A stretch of DNA of 64,000 nt from a virus, in IMG/VR virus record IMGVR_UViG_3300027985_000286, positions 85,349-149,348 of that record, one strand, 5' to 3'. The notes beneath the pieces were generated by a model that searched no databases, had not been told where the DNA came from, and saw only the letters and a list, made by a program, of their open reading frames with translations. Of this stretch, positions 33,482-41,770 are shown piece by piece (the first letter of the stretch is position 1; every line of letters starts with the position of its first letter). Position numbers and translations under genes: made by a program.

Positions 33482-33544
33482 ACTCCTCTAGTACAGGAGT
33501 AGGGGTTAAATAATCTTGCTAGAGGAGTTCTAGCTTAGTACAAT
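33482..33544 (+). promoter_or_regulatory. Dual early/late promoter region before NAD salvage genes
   Basis: A 10-base inverted repeat (33482-33491 and 33519-33528) encloses the late element TTAAATA (33506-33512). Overlapping its right arm is an early promoter, TTGCTA (33516-33521), 17-base spacer, TACAAT (33539-33544). The right arm also contains AGAGGAG, but no start codon follows it at the right distance. Confidence 0.6.
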
Positions 33545-33580
33545 ACGTGTAACTAGCAGTTCACTACATTGGGGAGTCCA

Positions 33581-34621
33581 ATGATGCAAAGTAAGCCTTA
33601 TGACCTTATCGTTTACATCGGTAGGTTCCAACCTTTTCACTTTGGTCACTACAAGGTTGCGCGCTACGCGCAAAGTATTTCAGAGAACCTTCTGATTCTG
33701 ATTGGTTCTTCTGAGTCTCCTAGAACACCCAAGAACCCCTGGACATTCTTAGAAAGGGCTGAGATGGTACGCTGTTTACCATCACTGAACCTGTACATCA
33801 GACCCGTTCCGGATGTCATGTACGATGATTCAGCTTGGGTTGCCATCGTTGATGGCTGCATTGAAGAAATCAAGAGCCGAACTAATGCCAAGAAGATTGG
33901 CATTATAGGTTTCAATAAGGACGAGTCCTCCTATTACCTAGACTACTTCAAACAGCGGACGACATTTGTCCAGGCTCCTGAGTTTTCTGCAGGTGACCAA
34001 CCGCTGAGCTCTACTGACATCAGGTCGTCTATGTTCAACGGTCTTCACGTCTTCACTAAGTCCGTTCTTCCGATTGATGTGTACTCCAAGTTCGTCGAGA
34101 ATTTCGTCAAAACGTACCACTTCGAAGATCTGAAGAAGGACTACCAAGCTGTTTCGGATTACAAGAAGGCTTGGGCTAACAGTCCGTACCCACCAATTTT
34201 TACGACGGTTGACTGTGTTGTCGTACAGTCTGGCCACATCCTCTTGGTAAAAAGAGGAGCGTACCCTGGTAAGGGTTTGTGGGCATTGCCTGGCGGTTTT
34301 GTTAACCAGAATGAGCATATCCTGGATGCTGCAATCCGAGAGCTCAGAGAAGAGACTGGATTGCACGTTGCGGAAAAGGTTCTGCGCGGATCTATCCGAA
34401 AAGTAAAGGTGTTTGATAACCCGGATAGGTCAAGTAGAGGAAGAACCATCACTCACGTACATGGTATCCGTTTGGACGACAAGAAGGACCTTCCAAGGGT
34501 TACCGGTGGTGATGATGCAGTAGAGGCAAAGTGGTTTTCTTTCGGCGAGTTCTACGGTATGCAGAGAGTGATGTTCGAAGACCACTATTTCATCGGCCGT
34601 TCAATCGTAAGTCAAATCTAA
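33581..34621 (+). CDS. natV: Bifunctional NMN adenylyltransferase / Nudix hydrolase
   Basis: This 346-residue protein joins two domains. The N-terminal one has GRFQPFHFGH (14-23) and the later SSTDIRSS, the nucleotidyltransferase motifs of NadM-type enzymes that make NAD+ from NMN and ATP. The C-terminal one has a full Nudix box (GFV-x3-EH...REL-REETGL, about 238-260), usually acting on ADP-ribose. The same fusion, NatV, is known in Vibrio phage KVP40. GGGGAG precedes the ATG at 33581. It is paired with the nadV gene directly downstream. Confidence 0.93.
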   Translation: MMQSKPYDLIVYIGRFQPFHFGHYKVARYAQSISENLLILIGSSESPRTPKNPWTFLERAEMVRCLPSLNLYIRPVPDVMYDDSAWVAIVDGCIEEIKSRTNAKKIGIIGFNKDESSYYLDYFKQRTTFVQAPEFSAGDQPLSSTDIRSSMFNGLHVFTKSVLPIDVYSKFVENFVKTYHFEDLKKDYQAVSDYKKAWANSPYPPIFTTVDCVVVQSGHILLVKRGAYPGKGLWALPGGFVNQNEHILDAAIRELREETGLHVAEKVLRGSIRKVKVFDNPDRSSRGRTITHVHGIRLDDKKDLPRVTGGDDAVEAKWFSFGEFYGMQRVMFEDHYFIGRSIVSQI

Positions 34622-34634
34622 GGGGAGCCCGAAG

Positions 34635-36035
34635 ATGCGCGTTAATCCTATTCTTAATACTGATAGTTACAAGTACAGCCACTACCTGCAATATCCGCCA
34701 AGAACCCAGTACGTTACTTCGTACATCGAAGCCAGAGGGTCTTACGACCCTGACTATAACGAAACTGTTTTCTTCGGATTGCAAGCATTCCTTATGGAAT
34801 ACATGATGCAACCGATCACTATGTTTGACGTGATGGAAGCCAATTTCATCGTGTCAGCGCATGGTGAGCCCTTTAACCTGGAAGGTTGGAAGAAGATCGT
34901 AAACAAGCACGGCGGTTTCCTCCCTGTCAAGATTGAGGCGGTACCGGAGGGCACTGCTGTTCCTCTGCGCAATGTCCTGGTGCAGGTGACCAACACTGAT
35001 CCAGAACTCCCTTGGGTGACTACCTTTGTTGAGACTGCAATCCTCAGGGCAGTGTGGTACCCCTCAACCGTGGCCACCATTAGCATGAAGATTCGCAACA
35101 TGCTCAAAGAGTATGCAGCGAAGTCTGGTTCTGTTGAAGGTGTTGACTTCAAGCTACACGATTTTGGAGCAAGAGGCGTTTCGTCTAACGAGTCTGCAAT
35201 GCTCGGAGGCTTGGCCCATCTTGCTACCGGGGCGATGGGGACTGACACCGTCATGTCATTGGTCGGTGCTCTGAACTACTATGACCAGCCAGATGCTGGG
35301 TTTTCAATTCCAGCAGCAGAGCACAGTACCATCACTTCCTGGGGCCCTGACCACGAGATTGATGCGTATCGGAACATGCTCCAGCAGTTCGCCAAGCCTG
35401 GGTCCCTTGTAGCGGTTGTTTCTGACTCGTACAATATCTGGAATGCAGTTGACAATCTCTGGGGCGAAGAGCTCAAGAAGGATGTCATCAATAGCGGAGC
35501 AACTGTTGTTGTTCGCCCAGATAGCGGTGACCCAACTACCGTACCGGTTGAGGTGATAGAAAGACTGATGCTGAAGTACGGTTATACCGTGAACGAGAAA
35601 GGGTACAAGACTCTTCCGAAGTGCATTCGAGTTATCCAAGGTGACGGAATCAACAAGGATTCTATCAAGCAAATCCTTGCGAATATGGATGACAAGAAGC
35701 TTTCGCTAGACAACATCGCGTTTGGTATGGGTGGTGCGTTGCTCCAGAAGATGGACAGAGATACGTTCATGTGGGCAATGAAAGAGAGCAACATTGTCGT
35801 TGATGGCAAGTCCCGTGACGTTTTCAAGAGCCCTGTAGGCGACGCAGTGAAGGCATCCAAACGCGGACGTTTGAAGCTGGTGCGTAACCCTCAGAACAAT
35901 ATGTTCACTACCATGAAGGAGTCTGTTGTGCACTTTGCTGGTGATGTGTCTGTCATGCGTGATGTCTACGAGGACGGTGTTCTCTACAACAAAACTACAC
36001 TGAAAGAGGTTCGTGCGACTGCAAATGCTTCTTGA
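34635..36035 (+). CDS. nadV: Nicotinamide phosphoribosyltransferase (NadV/NAMPT)
   Basis: This 466-residue enzyme converts nicotinamide and PRPP to NMN, feeding the adenylyltransferase next to it. Conserved parts: NTDSYKYSHYLQYP at the N-terminus, the HDFGARGVSS segment, and VVRPDSGDPTTVPVEV. The length fits the family. It starts 13 bases after natV with AGGGGAG upstream. With natV it forms a two-step NAD+ resynthesis route that can offset NAD+-depleting host defences or feed ADP-ribosyltransferases. Confidence 0.95.
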   Translation: MRVNPILNTDSYKYSHYLQYPPRTQYVTSYIEARGSYDPDYNETVFFGLQAFLMEYMMQPITMFDVMEANFIVSAHGEPFNLEGWKKIVNKHGGFLPVKIEAVPEGTAVPLRNVLVQVTNTDPELPWVTTFVETAILRAVWYPSTVATISMKIRNMLKEYAAKSGSVEGVDFKLHDFGARGVSSNESAMLGGLAHLATGAMGTDTVMSLVGALNYYDQPDAGFSIPAAEHSTITSWGPDHEIDAYRNMLQQFAKPGSLVAVVSDSYNIWNAVDNLWGEELKKDVINSGATVVVRPDSGDPTTVPVEVIERLMLKYGYTVNEKGYKTLPKCIRVIQGDGINKDSIKQILANMDDKKLSLDNIAFGMGGALLQKMDRDTFMWAMKESNIVVDGKSRDVFKSPVGDAVKASKRGRLKLVRNPQNNMFTTMKESVVHFAGDVSVMRDVYEDGVLYNKTTLKEVRATANAS

Positions 36036-36060
36036 CCTCCAGGGTGAGAAGCGTTATAAT
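36032..36060 (+). promoter_or_regulatory. Strong sigma70-like promoter of rIIA
   Basis: TTGACC, 17-base spacer and the perfect -10 TATAAT, 31 bases before the rIIA ATG. The -35 overlaps the last codons of nadV. Confidence 0.85.
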
Positions 36061-36091
36061 GAGCAAATTGTAAAGAGGAGGGTTACTCAGG

Positions 36092-39025
36092 ATGAAGGTT
36101 GCTTTTGACGACTCAGAAGTGCTGATTAGTGGAGAGAGAGAAACGCAGGATTTTCGGTTCAAGGCCTCTGGCCATGCGTTTAAGATTATGTCAGACACGC
36201 TGTACTCTGACAAAGTCAGGGCAATCATTCGTGAGTTGAGTACCAATGCTTGGGACTCGCACAAGGACGCAGGGAAGGAGGACGTCAAGTTTGACGTCCA
36301 CTTCCCTACGATCTTTGATCCCTACTTCTACGTGAGAGACTACGGCACCGGGTTGTCACATAGTGATGTGATGAACCTCTACACCACATTCTTTGAGTCT
36401 ACCAAGACAAACAGCAACGACTTTGTGGGCGCGTTGGGGCTGGGCTCTAAGAGTCCTTTTGGGTACACTGACCAGATTGTGGTGGATAGCTGGTTTGATG
36501 GGAATCACCGTAGTTACTCTACGTTCATAGGAGACGCCGGTATTCCGAAGTGTGTTCTTCTATCCACCAAGAAGTGTGATCCTGATGAGACGGGTATCAA
36601 GGTAACTATTCCTGTGGAAGAGAAGGACTGCCATTCTGGTGGCGTTTTCTTCCAGAAGGCTCTTTTGGTATTCCCTGTGTTTGAGGTTTTGCCTAATCTA
36701 CTAAACCTCGAGAAGAACTACTTAGAGCAGATCGAAGAGGATCATCGGTTGTTCTGGGAAGAGTGTCCAAAGCTAGGAGAATCAGAGTACACCAAGAACA
36801 CCTTGAACTTCCATAAGATTAGCGCGTTTCCTTGGTACGTAAGACAGGGTAACGTCATTTACCCTGTCAGCGTTAACGACATCAAGATTAACGATGATAA
36901 CGCCGAAAAAGAGAAAGACACCAAGCAGTTGGTTGAATGGTTTAGCAAGTATCTTTTTTCCGTTCTAGGTACCAACAGGTACTCGAGCAGTCATGCTTGC
37001 TTGATATCAAACGTCGAAATCGGACAGGTATCTGTCGCCCCTTCTAGAGAGGCTTTGAGTTACGACGACGTTACGTCAAGTTTCATTATGAGTCAAATCA
37101 GTAAAGTTACTCAAGCCATGGTTGATTCTTATACAGAATCGTATCGTGCGTACGAGAACCCAGATGATTTGTTTGCTGCAGTAAGCGAGCTGAAAAGAAA
37201 GGTTGTTGTTGTTCCGGAATGGCTTGAGACTAGAGTAGCTGAGTCACCTTACAAAGCCGACGGCCTTGATAAATGGCTGATGCTCAGCCTTACTAACAAG
37301 TTCCCTCAGTTTTCCAAAAATTATCAAGGAACTATCGTCGAGACTGTCTCTGAGGTTTTGTGTAACACTATCCCTGACAGTCTAAGGCAAGATGTTTTGA
37401 TCAAGCCTAAGGATCATGTTATTGAGGCCATGGTCTCCGGAGGAGTCGAACCCAGAGTCATAGAAAAGACATCAAAGGGCACATCTACTCCTATACTCTT
37501 CAATCTTCACGAAGTGAGCTCTAAGGAATCGTACAACTCGAAAGATTCATACCCTACCTACAACGGTTACGGTAGTAGTGTTAGCTCTATTATGAGCCTT
37601 AGGACTCGACTCAGTAACGAAAAGAAAAACTACCCTAGCAACAAGAAAGAGATAGTTACAGTAATTCTTGTTGATGACTTCAAGACCATCAGCGCTGGTA
37701 ATAAGATCGCAAAGCTCATTAGAGACTACTCAGACGATCTTATTCTGTGCGGAGAGATTTTTGTTTATCGACCTGCAAACTCGTCGATTAGAGGTTACAA
37801 AGATAATCTGAAGATGGTAGGTACTACCGGGTCATCGTATATAGAGCAGGATATTGACGCTGACAAGGTGTACCAGTACTTCAAGGACACTGTTGTTCCT
37901 GTGATGGAATGGATCACTGGTGGAAAGGCAGTTATTTACTCTGATATCATCGAAGGCCTTGAGAAGAAACGCCGCGATGAGATGAAGAAGGCTAAAGCTG
38001 CGTCCAACCAGAATACTTTCCCTGTGAAGTGTCTGGGTGTTGGTAAGAGTGCGTGGTCGACTGGAGTAGAGGATATTCTGGAGTACGCGCGTAAGCACCA
38101 AAATATCTTTGTGGTGTACACAAAAGGTTCAATGTACCATTTCATCGACGGCGTAAAGGAATCTATTGCTTATAGCTCAGGTACCGAGATCATTGAACGG
38201 TTCCGAAGAGCGTTCAATTTCAAGGATAAGGTATTCTTCCTTAACCAAGTAGATACTAAGTCTGTCAAAAAGGCGGGGCTGGCTGACAGGTTGATTAATT
38301 TCTACGATTGGATGTCTGTAACGTTTAGCACGTTCTCCGAACGGCACCCGTTGGCGTATGCCATGGCAAGGATTGGTCCGTCCAAACAGCCAGTGTCTCA
38401 TAGAATCGTTCAAAGGGCTGCATCTCTTATTAGCGATGACTTCTTCGTTAAGAACTTCGAAGAACTTTTCGGTCATAGCGGTTTAAGACTTAAGAACTCT
38501 TCTGTGATCGATACGTTTATCAAAAAGGCTTCAGTCTTCAGGCTAGTACCTGAAGAAATGAGTCCTCTAGGTAAACCAAGTGCAACGTCGGTAAGAAACG
38601 CATCTTCATTGATTACAAAGGATACTCTTGCTGATGAGGTCGGAGAGGCTGCTGCCAACCTTGACATGCTGAAGAAGGTGAAGGACAAGATTAGGTTCTT
38701 CGTTAATCATCGGTACGAGTTGCTAAGCTTGAATAGTGTAACCAAGTCCAACAGGTTTATGCCAAGGAGCAAGATCGCGTCTGATATCAAAGACTCTGCA
38801 AATAAGGTGATTCAGCTAGTAAAAGGTGAGCCAAGCCAGATGGGTGGGTTCTTGCACAAGGTTTATGAAAGGTACCCTCTCTTGAACGGTGTTGTGGTGT
38901 CAGCCATACCAGAAGATTTAGTCTTAGACCACATGAAGTTTTACATTTCAGCGGTTGACAAGGCTGCAGAATGCGTGCAAAATACGCAGACCCTAAACAA
39001 AGGAGACGAGAATGTCACTCTATGA
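36092..39025 (+). CDS. rIIA: rIIA-like membrane-integrity protein (GHKL ATPase)
   Basis: This 977-residue protein is homologous to T4 rIIA (725): the N-terminal GHKL ATPase carries IRELSTNAWDSH, VRDYGTGLS, FVGALGLGSKSPFGYTD and VEEKD, each with a clear T4 counterpart. rIIA and rIIB are needed in T4 to escape exclusion by lambda Rex and affect lysis inhibition. The C-terminal part is about 250 residues longer than in T4 and unrecognised. The gene overlaps rIIB by 14 bases. Confidence 0.9.
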   Translation: MKVAFDDSEVLISGERETQDFRFKASGHAFKIMSDTLYSDKVRAIIRELSTNAWDSHKDAGKEDVKFDVHFPTIFDPYFYVRDYGTGLSHSDVMNLYTTFFESTKTNSNDFVGALGLGSKSPFGYTDQIVVDSWFDGNHRSYSTFIGDAGIPKCVLLSTKKCDPDETGIKVTIPVEEKDCHSGGVFFQKALLVFPVFEVLPNLLNLEKNYLEQIEEDHRLFWEECPKLGESEYTKNTLNFHKISAFPWYVRQGNVIYPVSVNDIKINDDNAEKEKDTKQLVEWFSKYLFSVLGTNRYSSSHACLISNVEIGQVSVAPSREALSYDDVTSSFIMSQISKVTQAMVDSYTESYRAYENPDDLFAAVSELKRKVVVVPEWLETRVAESPYKADGLDKWLMLSLTNKFPQFSKNYQGTIVETVSEVLCNTIPDSLRQDVLIKPKDHVIEAMVSGGVEPRVIEKTSKGTSTPILFNLHEVSSKESYNSKDSYPTYNGYGSSVSSIMSLRTRLSNEKKNYPSNKKEIVTVILVDDFKTISAGNKIAKLIRDYSDDLILCGEIFVYRPANSSIRGYKDNLKMVGTTGSSYIEQDIDADKVYQYFKDTVVPVMEWITGGKAVIYSDIIEGLEKKRRDEMKKAKAASNQNTFPVKCLGVGKSAWSTGVEDILEYARKHQNIFVVYTKGSMYHFIDGVKESIAYSSGTEIIERFRRAFNFKDKVFFLNQVDTKSVKKAGLADRLINFYDWMSVTFSTFSERHPLAYAMARIGPSKQPVSHRIVQRAASLISDDFFVKNFEELFGHSGLRLKNSSVIDTFIKKASVFRLVPEEMSPLGKPSATSVRNASSLITKDTLADEVGEAAANLDMLKKVKDKIRFFVNHRYELLSLNSVTKSNRFMPRSKIASDIKDSANKVIQLVKGEPSQMGGFLHKVYERYPLLNGVVVSAIPEDLVLDHMKFYISAVDKAAECVQNTQTLNKGDENVTL

Positions 39026-40265
39026 CGAACATAAGTATTCTTTCGCTATCGCTTATGCTGTATACGCAGGCGCGCATGTAAGTCTGTCTGACCTAGAGCG
39101 GTTTGGCAGTGTTGATTGCAGTCGGAAGACCTACTCGAAGGTTTTTAACGATGCTGACAAACGTAACGAGATGGTCGGAACCCTGCTTACTGAGGTTGAG
39201 GGATACGAAGACCAGCTTGAAGAATCGCAGGTGTTTGACGATATCACTGCTCTCCTTGATGACATTGGCGGTGACAGTGAAGGTAAGGATGTAAAGTCTA
39301 TCCTTAACGCTATTGGTGTTAGCCTTCCTGGAGAAGACGACGATGTGGACGACGTAGACGACGACCCCTCAGAGCACGTTGACGTCGCTTACGAGGAAGA
39401 GGATGAGCCCGCCCAGGAACAGGTTGAATACATCGTTACTCGTGAGACTATTACCCTGACTCGTGGTAACGAGACTCGCACTATCAAGAAGAGCATGGGT
39501 GTATTCGATGACGTTCGTGATCTCATTCTGGAGGATGACCTCGAAGGTGCTTGGTCTTCGGCATCGCCCAAAGAGTCCCTGATGAAGGCTACTGCTGGCT
39601 TCATTACCATCGAGGGAAACCAGGTCTTGTTCCAGGGTGTTCCTCTGAAGAACGAGATGGCGAATCGAGTCATCTCACTCGTCACGCGCCATGGATCGAA
39701 GTATGTCGGCCATCTTGCGAATTTTGCAAGTCGCTGCATGGAGAACACGTCTTTCCGGGCAATCAACGAGCTCCTGAGCTTCATGGAGAAGAACACTCTC
39801 CCTATCACCGCTGATGGGTGCTTCTTGACTTATAAGAAGGTGAATCCCAAGTACATGGATATTCACTCAACGAGTGTCTGTAACATGCCTTGGGACGTTT
39901 ATACCAAGTCCTTTAACGGTTCGAAGCTCGAATACCCTGTGCTCTTGAAGGGCGGCAAGAACGATGAGGTGACCACCATCTACACTGAAGACGGTTGTGC
40001 GATTGTTAGCACCGATCGTCGTAACGTGGACGATAACTACAATCAGACCTGCTCTAACGGTCTGCATGTTTGCGGGTATAGTTACCTTGGACACTTTGGT
40101 TCTCATGAGTCTGGCACAGACAAGATCTTGGTCTGCAAGGTAGACCCGAAGAACGTGGTTTCTGTTCCTCGTGATTACAATGACCAGAAGATGCGAGTTT
40201 GTGAGTACGAGATTGTAGGTACGATCCTTCCGGGTAGTCAGGTCAAGGATATGTTTGTGGATTGA
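39012..40265 (+). CDS. rIIB: rIIB-like protein
   Basis: This 417-residue protein is longer than T4 rIIB (312) because of an acidic, low-complexity insert (GEDDDVDDVDDDPSEH, near residue 110-140). The C-terminal region has the rIIB pattern: FASRCMENTSFRAINELLSFMEKN, ITADGCFLTYKKVN, CSNGLHVC and VSVPRDYNDQKMRVCEYEI. AAGGAG precedes the ATG, which lies inside rIIA. It acts with rIIA. Confidence 0.9.
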   Translation: MSLYDEHKYSFAIAYAVYAGAHVSLSDLERFGSVDCSRKTYSKVFNDADKRNEMVGTLLTEVEGYEDQLEESQVFDDITALLDDIGGDSEGKDVKSILNAIGVSLPGEDDDVDDVDDDPSEHVDVAYEEEDEPAQEQVEYIVTRETITLTRGNETRTIKKSMGVFDDVRDLILEDDLEGAWSSASPKESLMKATAGFITIEGNQVLFQGVPLKNEMANRVISLVTRHGSKYVGHLANFASRCMENTSFRAINELLSFMEKNTLPITADGCFLTYKKVNPKYMDIHSTSVCNMPWDVYTKSFNGSKLEYPVLLKGGKNDEVTTIYTEDGCAIVSTDRRNVDDNYNQTCSNGLHVCGYSYLGHFGSHESGTDKILVCKVDPKNVVSVPRDYNDQKMRVCEYEIVGTILPGSQVKDMFVD

Positions 40266-40278
40266 TTTGACCGACAGC

Positions 40279-40303
40279 TTGGGGTGGGGATAACCCACCC
40301 CAA
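40279..40303 (+). terminator. Strong hairpin after rIIB without a T-run
   Basis: TTGGGGTGGG (40279-40288) pairs with CCCACCCCAA (40294-40303) around GATAA. No T-run follows; instead GGAGGG and a GTG start come directly after. It may pause transcription or shield the 5' end of the next message. Confidence 0.5.
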
Positions 40304-40312
40304 GGAGGGTAC

Positions 40313-40675
40313 GTGGAAAAAGAATATGAGAAACTAGCGTACTTTGCGCGTCCTGTTGTAAACTTTGGTACTGAACAGGATAAGAAAGACATTGAGATGA
40401 TTGAGTCTTTGGGCTATACTGTGATTGACATCACAACCCCAGAGGTAAAATTGATGTATCAACTTCACGGAATGTCCGTATTCGAACCTCTGGTTAAGAA
40501 GTCAAGCGTAGTCTTTTTTAGAGCGTTTCTAAGCGGTTCTATAGGAGCAGGCGTATACAAGGAGGTATGTTGGGCTAGAGACGCTAGGAAGCCTGTCCTA
40601 GAGCTTCCTACAGGGGTTTCTGACAGAGCTTTAACAGTAGAACAAACCAGGTTGAAGCTGAGGTACAATGACTGA
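40313..40675 (+). CDS. Nucleoside 2-deoxyribosyltransferase-like protein, 120 aa
   Basis: GTG start after AAGGAGGG. The sequence YFARPVVNFGTEQDKKDIEMI, then SVVFFRAFLSGSIGAGVYKEVCWARDARKPVLELP, follows the Rossmann-like pattern of deoxyribosyltransferase-type domains (nucleotide-binding start, G-S-x-G-x3-E helix). The substrate could be a nucleoside, nucleotide or ADP-ribose derivative. The fold is moderately sure; the activity is unknown. Confidence 0.6.
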   Translation: MEKEYEKLAYFARPVVNFGTEQDKKDIEMIESLGYTVIDITTPEVKLMYQLHGMSVFEPLVKKSSVVFFRAFLSGSIGAGVYKEVCWARDARKPVLELPTGVSDRALTVEQTRLKLRYND

Positions 40676-40688
40676 GGTAATCTGAGTG

Positions 40689-41177
40689 ATGACTTCAAGT
40701 GAACTGGTGTATATCTATAGGGTAGAGGATAATGACGGTGCAGGTATGTACCAGGTTTATCCATCATTCACCAAACTCATGTATATGTTCAACGAGGGTA
40801 TTGACTGCGTAAACGATGACTATGAATACCTGGAAGAGCCCAACAAAGATAGCCACCCGGTCCCTAACGATGATATCCTCTGTTGGAAAGATCTAGATTT
40901 CGGCTTGAAGGAACAGCATTTCTTTGGTTTTTGCTCTGTGAAGCAACTGATGAATTGGACTGTCAATGCACAGCTGCGAGCCTTTATTGAGAGCAAGTAC
41001 CAATCTTTGATGATTAGCATATACTCTGTACCAAAAGAGTTTGTCATGTACGGTGGTAAGCAAGTAGCGTTCATCAGAGAAAAAGCTACGCTAGAGGAAA
41101 GAAAACCGTTGACTTGGGCAGATAAGGCTGCTAAAATAACTGAAAGTTTACAAAGCGCCCGTAGCTCAGTTGGATAG
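40689..41177 (+). CDS. Hypothetical protein ending inside a tRNA gene, 162 aa
   Basis: ATG at 40689 (GTG at 40686 also possible). An acidic soluble protein (YIYRVEDNDGAGMYQVYPSF) with FGFCSVKQLMNWT in the middle. Its stop TAG is formed by the D-arm region of tRNA-Arg, so the last seven or so codons overlap the tRNA gene. No family assigned. Confidence 0.7.
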   Translation: MTSSELVYIYRVEDNDGAGMYQVYPSFTKLMYMFNEGIDCVNDDYEYLEEPNKDSHPVPNDDILCWKDLDFGLKEQHFFGFCSVKQLMNWTVNAQLRAFIESKYQSLMISIYSVPKEFVMYGGKQVAFIREKATLEERKPLTWADKAAKITESLQSARSSVG

Positions 41178-41231
41178 AGCAACGGCCTTCTAAGCCGTGG
41201 GCCGCAGGTTCGAGTCCTGCCGGGCGCGCCA
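41155..41231 (+). tRNA. tRNA-Arg (TCT)
   Basis: Complete cloverleaf: acceptor GCGCCCG/CGGGCGC, anticodon loop CTTCTAA, T-loop TTCGAGT, encoded CCA. Reads AGA. The CDS upstream ends inside it. Confidence 0.97.
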
Positions 41232-41236
41232 ATTTA

Positions 41237-41263
41237 CGTGATGTGTAAATAATACACATCACG
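41237..41263 (+). promoter_or_regulatory. Late promoter in a perfect hairpin before the 41274 gene
   Basis: CGTGATGTGTA (41237-41247) pairs with TACACATCACG (41253-41263) around AATAA. The late element TAAATA (41246-41251) spans the loop, and the ribosome site GGAG (41263-41266) abuts the right arm. Late RNAs would start after the element and lack the stem, as with the hairpin at 8916. Confidence 0.7.
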
Positions 41264-41273
41264 GAGAAAGACG

Positions 41274-41501
41274 ATGGCCAACGACCAACACAGTAGGATT
41301 ATAGGTCACACAGAGATCGAAGAGATCAACATTCTTACAATCAACAAGATCAAGTCCATCGGACAAGAGCTTGGTCATACGATTGATGACATTGGTAGTA
41401 GAAAGGATGTTGACCAAGAAGCTGTTAATCACGCACGTCAGTACCTGCAAACGTGCTTGATGTGGGCATGTCGTGCTGTTGCAAAGCCGGAGGGTTTCTA
41501 A
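41274..41501 (+). CDS. Hypothetical helical protein, 75 aa
   Basis: Helical protein (HTEIEEINILTINKIKSIGQEL, VDQEAVNHARQYLQTCL) behind a hairpin with late promoter. It resembles small phage proteins predicted to be four-helix or coiled coils, but no family is assigned. Its stop overlaps the next start (TAATG). Confidence 0.65.
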   Translation: MANDQHSRIIGHTEIEEINILTINKIKSIGQELGHTIDDIGSRKDVDQEAVNHARQYLQTCLMWACRAVAKPEGF

Positions 41502-41632
41502 TGGTCCTGAAGTTTGTTGTGAACGATGGCAACGATGTTGTAGTCCTTGGAGCGTACATGAACGCAGTTGTGCACAAGGATGATCTCAAACGATACGTGA
41601 AGATGTTCCCTATCCATTGGATTGTGGTTTAA
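41501..41632 (+). CDS. Small hypothetical protein, 43 aa
   Basis: ATG at 41501 within TAATG, with GGAGGG 7 bases upstream. Encodes a small beta-rich peptide (MVLKFVVNDGNDVVVLGAYM...). It ends 8 bases before tRNA-Lys. The good ribosome site and coupling support it. Confidence 0.55.
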   Translation: MVLKFVVNDGNDVVVLGAYMNAVVHKDDLKRYVKMFPIHWIVV

Positions 41633-41639
41633 CCTCTTA

Positions 41640-41715
41640 GGGCCAGTAGCTCAGTTGGTAGAGCATCGGACTTTTAATCCGGGTGTCGAGGGTTCGAGTC
41701 CCTCCTGGCCCACCA
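41640..41715 (+). tRNA. tRNA-Lys (TTT)
   Basis: Acceptor GGGCCAG/CTGGCCC, anticodon loop CTTTTAA, T-loop TTCGAGT, encoded CCA. Confidence 0.97.
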
Positions 41716-41721
41716 ATTACA

Positions 41722-41765
41722 ATCTCCTGGCTTAAATACGATTAGTTAACTACAGCACAGGGGAT
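41722..41765 (+). promoter_or_regulatory. Late promoter, possible RBS-masking hairpin
   Basis: CTTAAATA (41731-41738) lies 33 bases before the ATG at 41771. ATCTCCTG (41722-41729) can pair with CAGGGGAT (41758-41765) with one G-U pair, which would hide the AGGGGA ribosome site in early read-through RNA. Confidence 0.6.
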
Positions 41766-41770
41766 ATTAT

